Below, piece after piece: positions 45,101 to 56,268 of a DNA stretch of 64,000 nucleotides. The DNA is from Caenorhabditis remanei (Eukaryota > Nematoda > Chromadorea > Rhabditida > Rhabditidae), in NCBI RefSeq assembly GCF_010183535.1, contig NC_071331.1, positions 18,662,001 through 18,726,000 of the forward strand, given 5' to 3'. The notes beneath the pieces were generated by a model. It did not search any database. It was not told the DNA's origin and saw only the letters and a list, made by a program, of their open reading frames with translations. A program made the position numbers and the translations under genes. Numbering within the stretch: position 1 is the first letter of the stretch; each line of letters starts with the position of its first letter.

Positions 45101-48100
45101 TGATTCAGAGGATAGAACTCTTTTTGTTGATTTATTTAATCCATTGAGCTCAATGATTTGTTATAGTGTTGGAGAATTCATGGAGAATATGGCGACGTAA
45201 GGATTTTTGAATGCCGAGAATTTCACTGAACATTTCAATTTATTTCCAGAAACCTCCACTCTTCTCTCGCCGAATTCACCAGCATGGCCACTGGCACCGC
45301 TGATATGAGCCGTCTCCCGATCTGGCAAGAGGATCAACACTGGTTGATGCTCATTCTCGCAAATTCGATTGTTGGAGAGGAAATCGACGGAGCGTGTCAT
45401 GTTGCAGGAGATGTGTTCGATTACACACAGAAATTGTTTCATTCGGGACGAAAATTCGATTGTTTGAAGAAGGCGCAGTATCTGCAATTGTGTATTGAGC
45501 ATCCGACACAGGATAGACAGGTTTATGCACAAGAAGTTGATCCGTTTGTTATGTAAGTTTATGGGAGAGACACGGGCGGACAGGCAGACAGAATATTTAG
45601 AAGAAATCATGGGCAAGGGCGTAACTCGCTTAAAACTGAGTTTTATGAGCTGAAAAATATACCAAAATGTAGATCTCAACGAGTTCTATGTCTGTGACTT
45701 ATTACGGGCCGGATGGCTAGTCGTTAATGTGCCACGAACCGAGCTGTTTTCTTTTTCGTTTTTTTCTGGCATTGAATCGAGGGAAAAAAACGTTTTTTTC
45801 CGGACGTGAATAGCCCCAATATTGGATATTGTGAAAATTTCTAGTAAAAATGAGTTTTTGGCTCGAACAGATTGTTCTCCGATTTGTCTGAAATCACATC
45901 AAAAGCTCAAAAACTCAATGAATTTTGATGAAGCCCGATAAAATCTAAGTATTTTGCTCAAAAAATCTATAAAACCCGCAATTGTCCGCCTAAAAGTGAG
46001 TTTTTTTCACATTAATAATTTAATTTATTTATTTCTTCAAAGGGCGGAAACCACTGACACGAGAAAATGGAATGGTTTTTGAATTTACATTTAAAAAAAA
46101 AAATTAAAAAGATAAAAATAGAATTTCTAGCTCAAAACTTTAGAAACCACTCAATTTTCCATCTAAATCATACATTTCGAGTTATTTTCGACGGTTTAGG
46201 TTCCAACAGTAGGTCTGGACATAGAACTCGCCGATATCTAAATTTTGGTATGTTTTTCAGCTCATAAAACTCAGTTTTAAGCGAGTTACGCCCTGGCTCG
46301 ATTTGCAAGTATGCTCTGAATCAATCAATCTCTATTTTTTTTTCAGAATCATGGGAGAACTCTTCGCCTGGGCTGCCATCGAACACGACGTCTTCGCCAA
46401 TGCGTCCCGTGAAATGATCAGTCCAGAACTGTGTCGAAGCACTTTCCTCTGTCTCAGAAGATTCTTGAATGCGGCGAGTAGTCCGGTGGACTGTGATGTG
46501 AGTGCTCTATCATTATGAATTTTCAATCACAATCCTTGTTTTTCAGAAGTGGAATGACTACCAAGGTGTTGCATCTGAACATCTTCCAGTGATGCCAAAA
46601 GACAAAGGATTCTCAGCAGTTCTCGTTCGATTCGTCGTCAAGAAGGTTCTTGCAGTCCTAGTGAACTACGGATCGGAAGAGAAACTCTGCCAAGATGCAA
46701 TCGATTGTCTTCTGAGTCTTGTTGAATCTCATGCGTCTGATATTGCTTCATCTGCTGAGCTGTTCGAGTACTTGAACTCTCTTGATATTGCACGTCTTCC
46801 AAATCGATCGAATCTTATGAAGGCGTTGGTTTTGATTGGTGCAGCTGCGAATGATCAAGAGTTACAAGAGAACATGTTCAAAATGGTGAGTAGATGGTTG
46901 GAGAAGTTTTCTAAATGATCGTTTCCAGATCCTCGTCCCTCTATCAGAGAGATTCGTGGCGGCGTGTTCAGTGCCATCTCAGTCGGAAATCGACTCACAA
47001 ATTGTCGACTATCTTCAGTGTTTTGATGGAGTGGCGAAAGCCAGTCAGAGTCATTCGGCTCCCGTTCTTTTCAGTGAGTTTTAGATTTTGTATTATGTCC
47101 TAATTGAAAACCGAGTAATAGAGAAACTCATACAGATAAAGTAGAAAAATCGGTTCAGATCCGTTTAAATCGGCTGAAAGTTTACTTTAAAATCAGCTGA
47201 AATTGGCTGAAAGTGATATGAAAAGAAAGCTGAAGACGTGAGGATTTTGAATCCGTTTTCAGAATTCGACAACTTGAATTCAGTTTTTTAGCAGGGAGGA
47301 GTTCTAACTCAGATTCAGAACTTCGGAGATCTCGCAACTCAATTTTTTAAGGTACAATCGATGAAAATAGGAAAACAACTGCAACTGTATTTCTGAAACT
47401 GTTCAAGTCAGAAGTTATTTTTTATTTATTTCTGAAACTGTTCAACCTCAGAATAACTAGTCAAAGACACTACTTTCACTCCTGCTGGAGTATGAAATTT
47501 CCATTGTCAGTGCGCCGAAAGACTACATGTCAAGAAGCAAAACAAAACACACAAGTTCTCAATACACAATTTTTATTTTTAAATTTTTAAATTTTATCCC
47601 TTCGGTTCGGCCATAACTCTTTTGTTTTCCTCCTTCCTTCTCTTCCATCCAAAAAATATCATCATCATCGTCTTGTCCGTTGTCGTTTCGTCGTTCTGTT
47701 TATCGGATGGTTGATCGGGTGCTCTCGTTGAGCACGTCGGTGCCTCGGCTCGCTCGATCCTCCATATCACTTTGGCCAAGAAGTTCCCTCAACGAGTCTT
47801 CTAACCGGAGATGACCATTACGTGATGAGAAGAGAACGAATTGAACGACCACTTCCACTGCAAACGATCGTCGATTGTCTATCCAGAAGAGCCCACCAGA
47901 AGACGTCCGACGACTCCAGAAGTCATCCCATCGACTTCCTCCAAGGAAGGTTCTCCTATCCAAGGGGACGGTGAAGGAGACCAGTGGAGAGGGAAGTGGT
48001 TGAACAAACCGAGTGAAGATTCTACTGTTTCTATCATCCTTATATAGCCATCTGATCAGAGATCTTATTGATAGATAAGACAAAGTGGAGTAGGGCAATA

Positions 48101-49681
48101 GGTTGCGTGAGGAGAAAATTTATCGAAAATATTGAAAAAAAAAAGAATTGACGTGGAATTTTCCAACTGGAAAAACATATGGTGATCTTTCGTTAGAAAC
48201 CTGTGAAAGTGACCGATTCTCTTCATTCTTCCATTCAAATTTGTGTCTATCGGTGTGCCCGTTTGTACGGAAGTTCACAACTAATTACGGCGGTAGGTAA
48301 TCTAATGTATGGTTTCAAAAGTTGTAGCAAACTCAGTTACTCGTTGATTCCCGCTAAAATAAATATGCAACTCCTACGAAAAGTTTAGAAATTTCAACTT
48401 CCATTTCTCAAGATCTCTCCCTCATAACTCCTCCTTTTCCAGAATTTCTCTACGCAATCATCGAAAAATGCATCGGACTAATGCAATCTCGTAACCAGAA
48501 CGAGATCGTCGTTTCGAATATTCTTCAATTAATTCTCGATGTGACAACAAAAGTATCGATTTATATTGATAATGAGGATGAATCGAATGCATTGTATTCA
48601 TCACTTTTACAAATTGTCGACTCGTATCGAAATGATCAAATCAAGAGATTCTCCACATTTACGGCTGATGATGAGGATAAGGCGGCGGATTTGGTTAGTC
48701 GCTTTTCACAATCGCGCTCTACCGAAACCGAAGAAAATTGTGTGCGAAATTGAGAGACTCAGAGAAAAAGAGACATTTCTCAAGTGCATTTCGGTGGAGC
48801 GCAGTTGTAGGAAGCCTGTCGTGCTAATAAACAACTAATAATTTCCAGGCTCTCTTCATCGACATTCTCTCAAATGTTCTCTCGAAAGACTTCTTGACAC
48901 TCGGAGAAGAAAACTGTTCAACTGGAGCGAAAGTCGTCATCCATTCACTCGAAATGCTTCTAACAATCATGAATGACCGTGTCCTCCAAATGCCAGAAGT
49001 GGCTCTCAAATTCTTCCGCCTCATCTTGTATCTCGTTGAGTTCTCTCCAGAATCACTGGCTGAAATGTCAGATAACTTGATGTCATCGTTGTGTCAGTGT
49101 ATTCGGCTCGGAATGACTGGACAATTTGGAATGGAAATCACGTCGACATCTCTTGAATCGCTCACTGAAGTTGTCCTTCACTACGGTATTGAATCGAATA
49201 AACCGAGATGCACACAGAATTTGGCACTTTTATTCAAAGAAATGCTTCCGGTACTTATCAATTTTTAATTGCAATCAAATATTCCTTTTTTCGTTTTCAG
49301 ACTGTATTCGAGACGTGTCTATCGAACACCTGTGAGAATAGTATCTACGCCGAATCGTGCTCTGCCTTGTACGCACTCATTGCTTTTGAGAGAGTGAGTT
49401 TTTTTTTAATTGGAATCATTTTAAAAACTTAATTTTTATAGTCCTTCTTCGACGAATACGTCAACAATTTGCTCTCAAACCGATCGAATCAACAAGCACG
49501 TGGAGTATTGGAAGCAGCATTCACAGAGTTGATGACGGTCACTCCGGAGGCTGGAAATCGTCGTGGAAGGTAGCGAAACTTGTCTAGAATCTATTAATTT
49601 TGCCCTTTTTTCAGAGTACAATTCCGCAGCCGAATGGAGAAATTCCTCAATGGAATCCAAGGACTTCTCAGCTACACTTAA
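39153..49681 (+). CDS. XPO4: Exportin-4 (importin-beta family nuclear transport receptor)
   Basis: Sixteen exons join in frame to 1124 residues (human XPO4 is about 1150): 39153-39215, 39645-39889, 40685-40943, 40991-41176, 43360-43516, 43571-43827, 44868-45196, 45250-45552, 46347-46497, 46547-46885, 46929-47073, 48443-48693, 48849-49250, 49301-49393, 49442-49569, 49615-49681. The N-terminus (LAPPNVVTSESREQATFFF, then NPFVLFQIGQAVGEIVLRDW) matches the XPO4 start, and the HEAT-like helical pattern continues to the end. An acidic loop (EDDGDDDSEDRTLF) is visible near residue 500. XPO4 exports proteins such as SMAD3 and eIF5A with RanGTP and also imports some SOX factors. The long introns 41177-43359, 43828-44867 and 47074-48442 hold antisense genes and MITEs. 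The donor after 48693 abuts a MITE. Confidence 0.93.
40250..40550. mobile_element. Palindromic element with TGTAGATCTCGGCGAGTTC arms
   Basis: The inverted arms CCAAAATGTAGATCTCGGCG and AACTCGCCGAGATCTACATT surround a second pair (ACGAGCCCGATGATGAAT). The outer ends are diverged. It is the same family as 45615-46294. It lies in exportin-4 intron 2. Confidence 0.7.
41261..41406. mobile_element. Short MITE of the CGCGCTCTACCGAAA family
   Basis: Inverted ends TATTAACACGGCACGCTTCT / GAACTGTGTTGAGCTAATA; the core matches the copies at 34421 and 48694. It lies in exportin-4 intron 4. Confidence 0.8.
41480..42279 (-). CDS. Secreted protein nested antisense in an exportin-4 intron
   Basis: Exons 42145-42279, 42011-42091, 41719-41967 and 41480-41626 give 203 residues in frame, all with phase-0 junctions. 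A signal peptide (MRPLHLCSALLFTILVPVLV) is followed by ESQYPITYGCMAQILAYSPM, GTHKFPALDIYGTSSGALSG, then NEWYAYCHYH and a C-terminus with hydrophobic residues (FFLMIMMGMW). Three Cys remain after the signal peptide region. I recognise no domain. The codon pattern, signal peptide and clean splicing make it a real gene. It is wholly inside intron 4 of exportin-4 (41177-43359), on the opposite strand. The hydrophobic tail could serve as a lipid-anchor signal, which is speculation. Confidence 0.75.
42866..43302. mobile_element. TA-flanked MITE, sibling of 18155-18959
   Basis: Ends CAGTACTGACCGTAAAGAATG and the inverted TGGCCAGTACTG, each bordered by TA. The inner inverted pair is TAGTTGACAACTTTTTTGTT / GCAAAAAAGTTGTCAACTAT. 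The right arm carries a 28-base unit (CAGGGAGGCTGTCTCGAACT plus CACAAAGT) tandemly repeated three times at 43204-43287. It lies in exportin-4 intron 4. Confidence 0.85.
43945..44280 (-). other. Possible antisense spliced transcript without a clear ORF
   Basis: On the minus strand there are a TATATAAG box (44273-44280), a first exon ending in CTCAGA before GTAAGTTC (exon to 44104), an acceptor TTTTCAG (second exon from 44053), and two AATAAA signals (44004-44009 and 43955-43960). The longest frame (STKFFRLPPLLSRRASAPWL and 15 more residues) lacks an ATG; an ATA stands where a start could be. It may be a non-coding RNA or a small peptide gene that lost its start. It sits inside exportin-4 intron 6. 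Confidence 0.35.
45615..46294. mobile_element. Palindromic element with AGGGCGTAACTCGC ends
   Basis: About 95-bp inverted ends (AGGGCGTAACTCGCTTAAAA, continuing through the TGTAGATCTC and GAGTTCTATGTC words) with an AT-rich core. It belongs to the same family as 40250-40550 and lies in exportin-4 intron 8. The interior also shares a CCGGAAAAAAACG hairpin-like word with 11015-11045. No transposase is present. Confidence 0.8.
47560..48100 (-). other. Possible antisense gene inside exportin-4 intron 11
   Basis: On the minus strand there are two GATA-type sites (around 48062-48081), a CTATATAAGG box (48039-48048), open frames, and an AATAAA near 47566-47572. One frame (48098-47700) encodes 132 residues (ending NESTRSTIR) but starts upstream of the TATA box. 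Another (47779-47594) ends KRVMAEPKG. I could not decide on splicing or the true frame. GATA plus TATA arrangements are common at intestinal genes in nematodes; this is inference. Confidence 0.35.
48694..48832. mobile_element. Short MITE abutting the exportin-4 exon 12 donor
   Basis: Core GCGCTCTACCGAAACCGAAG and inverted GGTGGAGCGCAGTTG, matching the copies at 34421 and 41261. Its left end (TTAG) overlaps the splice donor GTTAGT that follows exon 12 (ends 48693). Confidence 0.75.
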
Positions 49682-50142
49682 TCATTTTCTGATCTTTTTT
49701 ATTATCACTTTTTCATTATTTTAAGCATATTTACATCAAATTTTCGTTAATTTAATTTATCTGTTTTCCCTCAAAATTACCCATTTTCGACCTACTCGTT
49801 CTCTCATTTTCTCCCCCGGGAATACGGAGCATCTTTCTGACACAGTGACACCCCACCAATTTTTTCGATCTGACAATCTTTTTTAAGTTACTTATTGAGC
49901 TTTTTATTGATAATTTTGATACATTTTTACGCCTGTCTTTTGACTTTTCTTCCCCACTTTTTGAATGTTTCTGTCGGGTTAATCCCTTGTCCTCTTTTTG
50001 CATAACATCGAAACTTGTTGAAGAAAATAAATATACATTTGATTCGAATTATAAAAACATCTCGGTTCCTGAAAAGGTTCCGATTTTTGTAACTATCTCT
50101 TCTTGAAAATGTCGAAACCTGCAAATGGGAATCCTGCGCTCC
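49682..50142. other. 3' flank of exportin-4
   Basis: T-rich 3' UTR-like sequence with an AATAAA near 50026, then about 100 bases before the duplicated CCDC12 block begins near 50143. No coding exon. Confidence 0.45.
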
Positions 50143-50305
50143 TCGTAAATCGACACAACATTTTTTGAACCTTTTTTTCGTTTTCAAAAAGAGTAAATAC
50201 TGTTTTTCAAGAGTTTTTCTTGTTCTTTTTTCTCAAAGTTTGATTTATTTGGATAAAACACAAATCTTGTACCTTTTCTATCGTTTAAAACTTTATTATT
50301 CGCAG

Positions 50306-50917
50306 ATGACCGACAAAAATCAAAGTGATTCGGATGAGGACATCGAAAGTCTTACAAACCACGAAACTTCGTTGGAAGCTGCATCAAAAGCCCGCAAACG
50401 GCGGTTACTTGCAATGAAATCGAAGATTCATGGTGTTGAGATGCAGTAAGTTATCTGAACAATTGAAAATCAGGGAGAAAATTATAAATTATGTTTTCAG
50501 AGAGGAAGATTACGACCAAGGCGAGACATCGACAAAAAAGAACCGAGAAAATGGTCGAGAATTCCGAAATCACAAGCCAGATGAGGCGGTCGGCACTCAA
50601 AATACTGCATTAGATTTGGATATTGTCCAGAGGGAAATAACAGATCATTTAAAGGTAGCTCAAGCCTCTATTCTCGTTATAAATTATTATTTCTTTAGGA
50701 TGTTCTTCATGAGAAAGCCATCGACAGTGTAGATTTGGCAATGTTGGCACCGAAAAAGATAGATTGGGATTTGAAGAGAGATATTGAGTCGAAGTTGCAG
50801 AAGTTGGAGAGGAAGACGACGCAAAAAGCTGTTGCTACAATCATTCGACAGCGTCTGGCTGAAGGAAAGGGAGATCTCGCTGCTACTGTCAATGCTGCAG
50901 CCGCACAAAATCTGTAA
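50306..50917 (+). CDS. CCDC12/Cwf18-like pre-mRNA splicing factor, copy 2
   Basis: Exons 50306-50445, 50501-50654 and 50699-50917 give 170 residues with the same exon structure as the inverted copy at 36231-36839. The first two exons are the same length, and the introns are almost identical in sequence. Differences in protein are one extra Thr (KTTQK) and Ser for Ala. It keeps the conserved LAPKKIDWDLKRDIESK box of the spliceosomal CCDC12 family. Homology extends upstream to about 50143 and ends about 20-25 bases after the stop, so roughly 800 bp were duplicated. It lies downstream of exportin-4 on the same strand, and its ATG directly follows a TTCGCAG acceptor, so trans-splicing is plausible. 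Confidence 0.9.
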
Positions 50918-51666
50918 TTATACACATTTTTCGCATTATTCGACAATGTCTGGCTGAGGAGTGAATCCTGGGGAGTGATTCAAATTAGACTGATCGAATC
51001 GATTTGTTTTGGATTCGGTAGGTTTTTGGACTTGCATTCTATGAGAATAGTGAGACAGTTGTATTTAATTTTAGTTAGTTCCACCCGCCCATATCGTGAG
51101 AATTATCTTGCTTGGTTCTTTCTTGTCGTCTATTAATCGCATGTCTTCTATTTTAGGCTGACCATTCAGGGTTTCTCGTTCGCTTTTCTTTCGCAATTTT
51201 GTTGTTTTCTGATTAACGTTTTCCAGCAATTATCAGAATTGCACACTTTCGAATTTGTCGAGGCTCGGACGTTTAGTACTCACTTGAACTCTACCTGAAT
51301 AGAACCTGAAGAGAACTCTACGATTACTTCTTTTTATAGTTAAAATAATTTCATAAATCTAGAGTTGCTGTCTTTTTTAGCGAGAATTCATCATTTTTTA
51401 CTCGTTAACTTCCATCGGCTATCCCTGCGTTCGCTCCGCTTACTTAACTTATGTATTCAATACTCGCTAAGTTTGTGAAATCACTCCCACAGTTGGATCT
51501 GCAATTGAATTTACTGTAACAATGTTTCTACTCTTTCTCCTAAAATAAGCAACTGGAATAAGACAGAACATTCCTGAAGCTTAGTTGATAATACTTTCAG
51601 GCTGAAAGTCTTTCAGTAATAAACTACAAAACTGAAATCTTTACTATATCAAAAATTCACAAAAGA
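50918..51666. other. Intergenic between convergent genes
   Basis: AT-rich sequence between the plus-strand CCDC12 copy 2 and the minus-strand phosphatase gene. I see no exon or repeat worth naming. The first bases (ATTCGACAATGTCTGGCTGA) echo the last exon of the gene (ATTCGACAGCGTCTGGCTGA at about 50844). Confidence 0.5.
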
Positions 51667-54600
51667 TCACTCTGTTTCGTCTGGCATCTGAATAGCCACA
51701 TGACTGGCTCTCTCTTTCCTCGCCAACTCCTCTCTTTCCACTTCCCATTTCTTCATTTCCTCGAATCGTTTCATATATTTCTTATAGTATTTCATTCTCA
51801 ACTTGCGATCCTGAAATCAAAATCTAACAATTTATCGATTCAATAGAACTTACACGAAGAGTTTTATAAACCACTCCAGCTTGAACCCAATAAGACTGAT
51901 GAACAGTCTGAAGCGCTCGCCATCTTTTCATATTCAAATCGATAGCGAACTCGGTGAAAGACGTTGTTTCACAAAGTGCCACCTCAGCGGTCAGATAATG
52001 AAGAGCAATGAATGCAGTGGTTCGTCCGACACCGGCTGAACAGTGAACCACTATTGGCTTCTGAAATAATTCTTGATTTTTCTGTGAAACAAGAATGAGT
52101 ACTGTACATTGCTCTTGTTCACCATATTCATCAGTCTATACATATCTTCGTGTCCATTCGGAATATCTTGATCCAGCCATGCAAGGTATTGATAGTGGTC
52201 CAGCAGTACTTCAGGTTTACTGTAACTTGTTTGTGTACTGAAAACATTTCCTTTCTGTATCTAGATACACATACCCTTTCTCCGTTATCTTCAGTACCCG
52301 TTTACTTCCGTTCCCATTCAATATCGAATCCACCGTCATCGTTGTCACCGTGAATCTTCCAATCACTATGACACCACCCAACTCCTTTATAAAATAGACG
52401 CCACACTGAGGTATTCCATTCTCCACGAAATCACACAACATCACAGTTTTCTCCACTTTCCGCTCGACCAACATTGTCAGAAAATCTTCACGAGTATCCA
52501 CATAATCCACAAGAACCAGTTCGCCTTTCTCGTTTTTGTACTGGAATCCGCCCATTAGCTCGTCTCCAATCGGTCCTTGCGTGGCGACGAATTCTTTTTT
52601 TCTCGTTCGAATACAGTTTCCATGAACACGGGAATCACGTGGATCTTTCGGGTAGATGAGCACACGATTTTCGGGATTACAGAAGATATGCGGATTTCTG
52701 GAATAGGGAGTTATGTTTTTTTTTGTTGCTGAAAACTTAAGACTCACCTATGCTTGCCGGGATCCAGCTTCGCATACGAAAACAGCTGATCATGCTCAAT
52801 CGGAGCCTCAATCATCCTCATTATATCCTCATGAATCTTCAATGCAATCTTTGCGTTTTTCGGAAATTCCCTCTTGATCCATCTCATCACTCTTGCATGA
52901 ATTTTCGGAATTCTGTTCGGAAGATAGTAGAACTTTACATAGACGAACATTGCTATTGCCAAGACTACCAGTGCTACAGCACACGAGAAGATGATAATAG
53001 TGTATGACACTCTGAAAATAAGTCGTCTAAAACTTTAAATTTGTTGTTTTTGAACCCACTCTTCTATCTCTAAGAACAGTTTCAAAAACACTCCGAATTC
53101 TCTGAATGCTTCCGGAGTCGCATTGAAATCATGTCGATGACTAGAGAACTGAAGATCAAGAAGTGCCAATTCATCGAATATTTTCTGATTGGTTTCTAGC
53201 TCAAATCTTGTTTTTGGATCCAGAATAACACCTTGAAGAAGTTCTCCGATTGCCTCTGATTTCTCTCTGGAATTCATTCCCACATCCGGGAAGTGAAGCA
53301 TTCCTAGAATAGGAACACCATATTCTGCGATTGTCGTGGCTTTGGAGATATTGAGAAAATCATAGAATAACTTGATTTCTCTTATAGCATCATTCAATTG
53401 ATCCATATCTTTCTGATGGTCTCCCCATTGTTTCATGATTCTCTTCCCATCATCTAGCTTCCCGATTTCACGTGTTTCCATCTCAACACTGCTTCCAATT
53501 GATTCGAGTCCAGAAATCGAAGCTCTCAACTCAATGAGGCTGTTGGCCTCTCTCAGATACTTTAATGTTTGAAATATATTCTCCGAGTATGCTTCCGAAT
53601 CACGCATCATATTCAGAAACTCTTGCCATTTTCCCTTTTTCATGTTCTTGAAACGTTTTCTGATACCAGATAGTTCTTCGATCACTTCTGAAATTATGGA
53701 GACTCCGTTCTCAGCATTTGATATCATCTTTTCATCCACATCTCGTATCTTCTGAATCGCTTGAATTAGTTGAACCAACTGCTCTGAACCAGTCTTCAGC
53801 TTGTGGATACATGCGTGATACGCCAGCTCTCCGGTAGCATTTTGGCGAAATGCACTAATGATTTGCCTACTATTCTGGAGACTTGCCAATGCTTCTGATA
53901 GCCTCATTCTGTCAACAGATGCATAAAGTGTCTTGAGAAGAGCCAACTCCTGATGAACTATTATTGATCGATTGTTCTTCTCAACGTTGTGAAACATTGA
54001 CTTCAAGTCGATTTTACTTGTAGTCTTAACAGCTACAATCAACGAAGTTATCCCTCTTTCAACAATCTTTGCATCTCTACTAATATTCGAAATCTTCTCT
54101 TTGAAATTTTGTGAAATTGGGAATCCAGTGCATGCTTTGTACTTCTCGACTACATCAATCAACTTCAACGAACTCGGAGACAACAGTTTCTTTTGAATTT
54201 GATCGAAGTGAGTCAGAGATGGGAATGTATCTACGGAAGAGAGTTTCTTCAGTTTCTCTTTCAACCGAATCATCTGCTTTGTCAATACGAACAAAGGACG
54301 GAATCCATCAGATAATCGATACAAACGGTATGATAGATCACCTGTCATGTTTACGAGCCATGGATGTTTTACGTCCTCCATCAACTTTTTCACATCATCC
54401 AGCCCATATTGAAAGCCAAAACTGGATTTTGTAGTTTCTGAAGCGAAATTAGCCGAGAAACTCTTCAGCTTGGAGATCTCATTATTTATGGAGTTGTTTT
54501 CTCTCATCATCTGTTGGATCAGATTCATATGACTATGAAAGGTATCCAATTCAGCTCTTTTGATGGTAACACTCTGCAGATTTTCTCTGTCAGATGCTAA

Positions 54601-55598
54601 TTTCAGAATCTTCACGAAATCTGTGAAGATTTCAGTGCCATTTCGGAGAGATTCAAGTGGTTTCAAACTACCAACTAAGGCCTTCAAATCGTCGAACTTC
54701 TGAATAGTATCTCGGAGAGCTGTAGTCTCTGACAAATCTATTTTGAGAGCTTTGAATTCGGAGATCAGATGATCTATTGATGTCTTCAACGTGTCCAATT
54801 TGACCATGTCCATCTTCATTGCAATTTCAATGTCTCCGAAGTATCGATCAGATTTCGAAGAATTCAAGAAATCTCGAATGCTCTCTGACTCATTACGCAC
54901 CTCGTCATAACTCAATGCGGTTTCTTCGAATTTCAAGGAATAAGTATTGAAGGAACCTCTAACACCTTTGATAGAATCAATGTAAGTTTCGATTTTGGAA
55001 ATATTGAATCCGACGACATCAGATATGCTGAAGTTACCAAACTTGAGAAGCTCGCCAACAAAGATTTCAACCAGAGTCCCATTATTAATTAGAGAATGTT
55101 GTAGAGTGATTCCAGAGACAATATGAGAAACTACGGCGACATTGTCTAGAAACTCGTTGTTGGCTGGAAGTATGATTATATTAGAGAGAAACTGAATTCG
55201 AATGAAATTATACCATCTCGTTTGATTCGAGTGATCATATCTCCATGAACGAATTCTTTGTCATAAATGAAATTTATAGCCGAAGCATCTGGAAGTATAA
55301 TGATTGATACAGTTCAACAGTGTTCATTACCGTTTTCAGTTGTCCAGTTTTGATTTGAAGAGTTTGAAGAATATGAGGCAGCAGAAACATCTGAAACTAC
55401 GTTGTGGAGATCATCCGACTGAACAGAAGCATCTGATGCTGAAAGTAGAAGACCAACTTTATTCAGAATCATGAATCCAACATACCATGTGTCAAAATGT
55501 TTAGAGTGATAATCAGAAGAAGTCGCCAATTCAGAAATAGTGGTTTTGTTTTGAAGCATGTTATCCAATCGACCATTACTGGGGTTTGAATGAAACAA
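51667..55598 (-). CDS. Receptor-type protein tyrosine phosphatase with WSN-type ectodomain (copy Y)
   Basis: Minus-strand exons 55331-55438 (5' part, extending to 55472 or 55598), 55214-55288, 53060-55163, 52748-53011, 52275-52697, 52108-52219, 51854-52060 and 51667-51810 join in frame. The large exon starts with a WSN-like block (VAVVSHIVSGITLQHSLINN, then GELLKFGNFSISDVVGF), then some 600 residues of alpha-helical, coiled-coil-like ectodomain. One membrane segment follows (TIIIFSCAVALVVLAIAMFV), then a PTP domain: ENRVLIYPKD, TQGPIGDELMGG, a WPD-loop variant AWLDQDIP, and the P-loop VVHCSAGVGRT. Cys, Arg and the loop Asp are present, so catalysis is possible. The N-terminus lacks a convincing signal peptide and is the weakest part. 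WSN plus PTP is a known nematode combination. It is a tandem paralogue of 56269-60605. Confidence 0.8.
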
Positions 55599-55599
55599 T

Positions 55600-56268
55600 T
55601 ATTTAGAAGATTGGAAATGACTGGAATCATTCGAATGACGTGTTTTTATCGTGAAGATTAGTTTACGTGGAAATTCATTTTTATCTGTAGTGCGTCCAAT
55701 ATTAATGGGACCTCCTAGATTTCCGGGTGGTTTCAGACAGAACCAGTACAGATACAAAAAATCTGTTATGACCATTCGATTCGACGTACAACGTTACCCC
55801 AGGGGCTATATTTTCATGATTCTAACACTTTTCTTCAAACCGATATCCAAAATGTCTTTCTTTCAGCTGTCCAATAGCTGTTCAATCCAATATAATGTCC
55901 AATACGGACCACCTCGAAAGTCTAATTTTCAGTTGATTTTCAAGAGTTTTCAATGCAAGAATGTTCATTTTCAGTAAAGTTATACTCAGGATTCTCGAAC
56001 CCTTTTCCACCTAATTCCATTATTTTTGAAAGTTGTATACAAAGCAAGCAAGAAGGAAATGTCTAAACTCATTTTTGATGTACTTTAGCACAATTTTGAC
56101 ATTTTTCGAAATGTTTCTTCAGTCAGATCCAGAAAGAATTCATGCTGAAAAAATCTGGAAAAATTGAAACGGCCGCTGAAAGAATCAAAAGTACAGATTC
56201 CCAACACAAATAATTTATTCAATACCAGTCGTTGCTGGTTCAATTAATTCAAGTAATTAAGACTAGTT
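55600..56268. other. Spacer between the two tandem phosphatase genes
   Basis: Upstream region of copy Y and 3' flank of copy X. AT-rich, with an open but unremarkable plus-strand frame at 55651-55977. No exon supported. Confidence 0.5.

Noticed and set aside
53060..55163. Reading the large phosphatase exon as two genes
   Set aside because: One frame runs through without interruption from the WSN block to the donor before the membrane exon.
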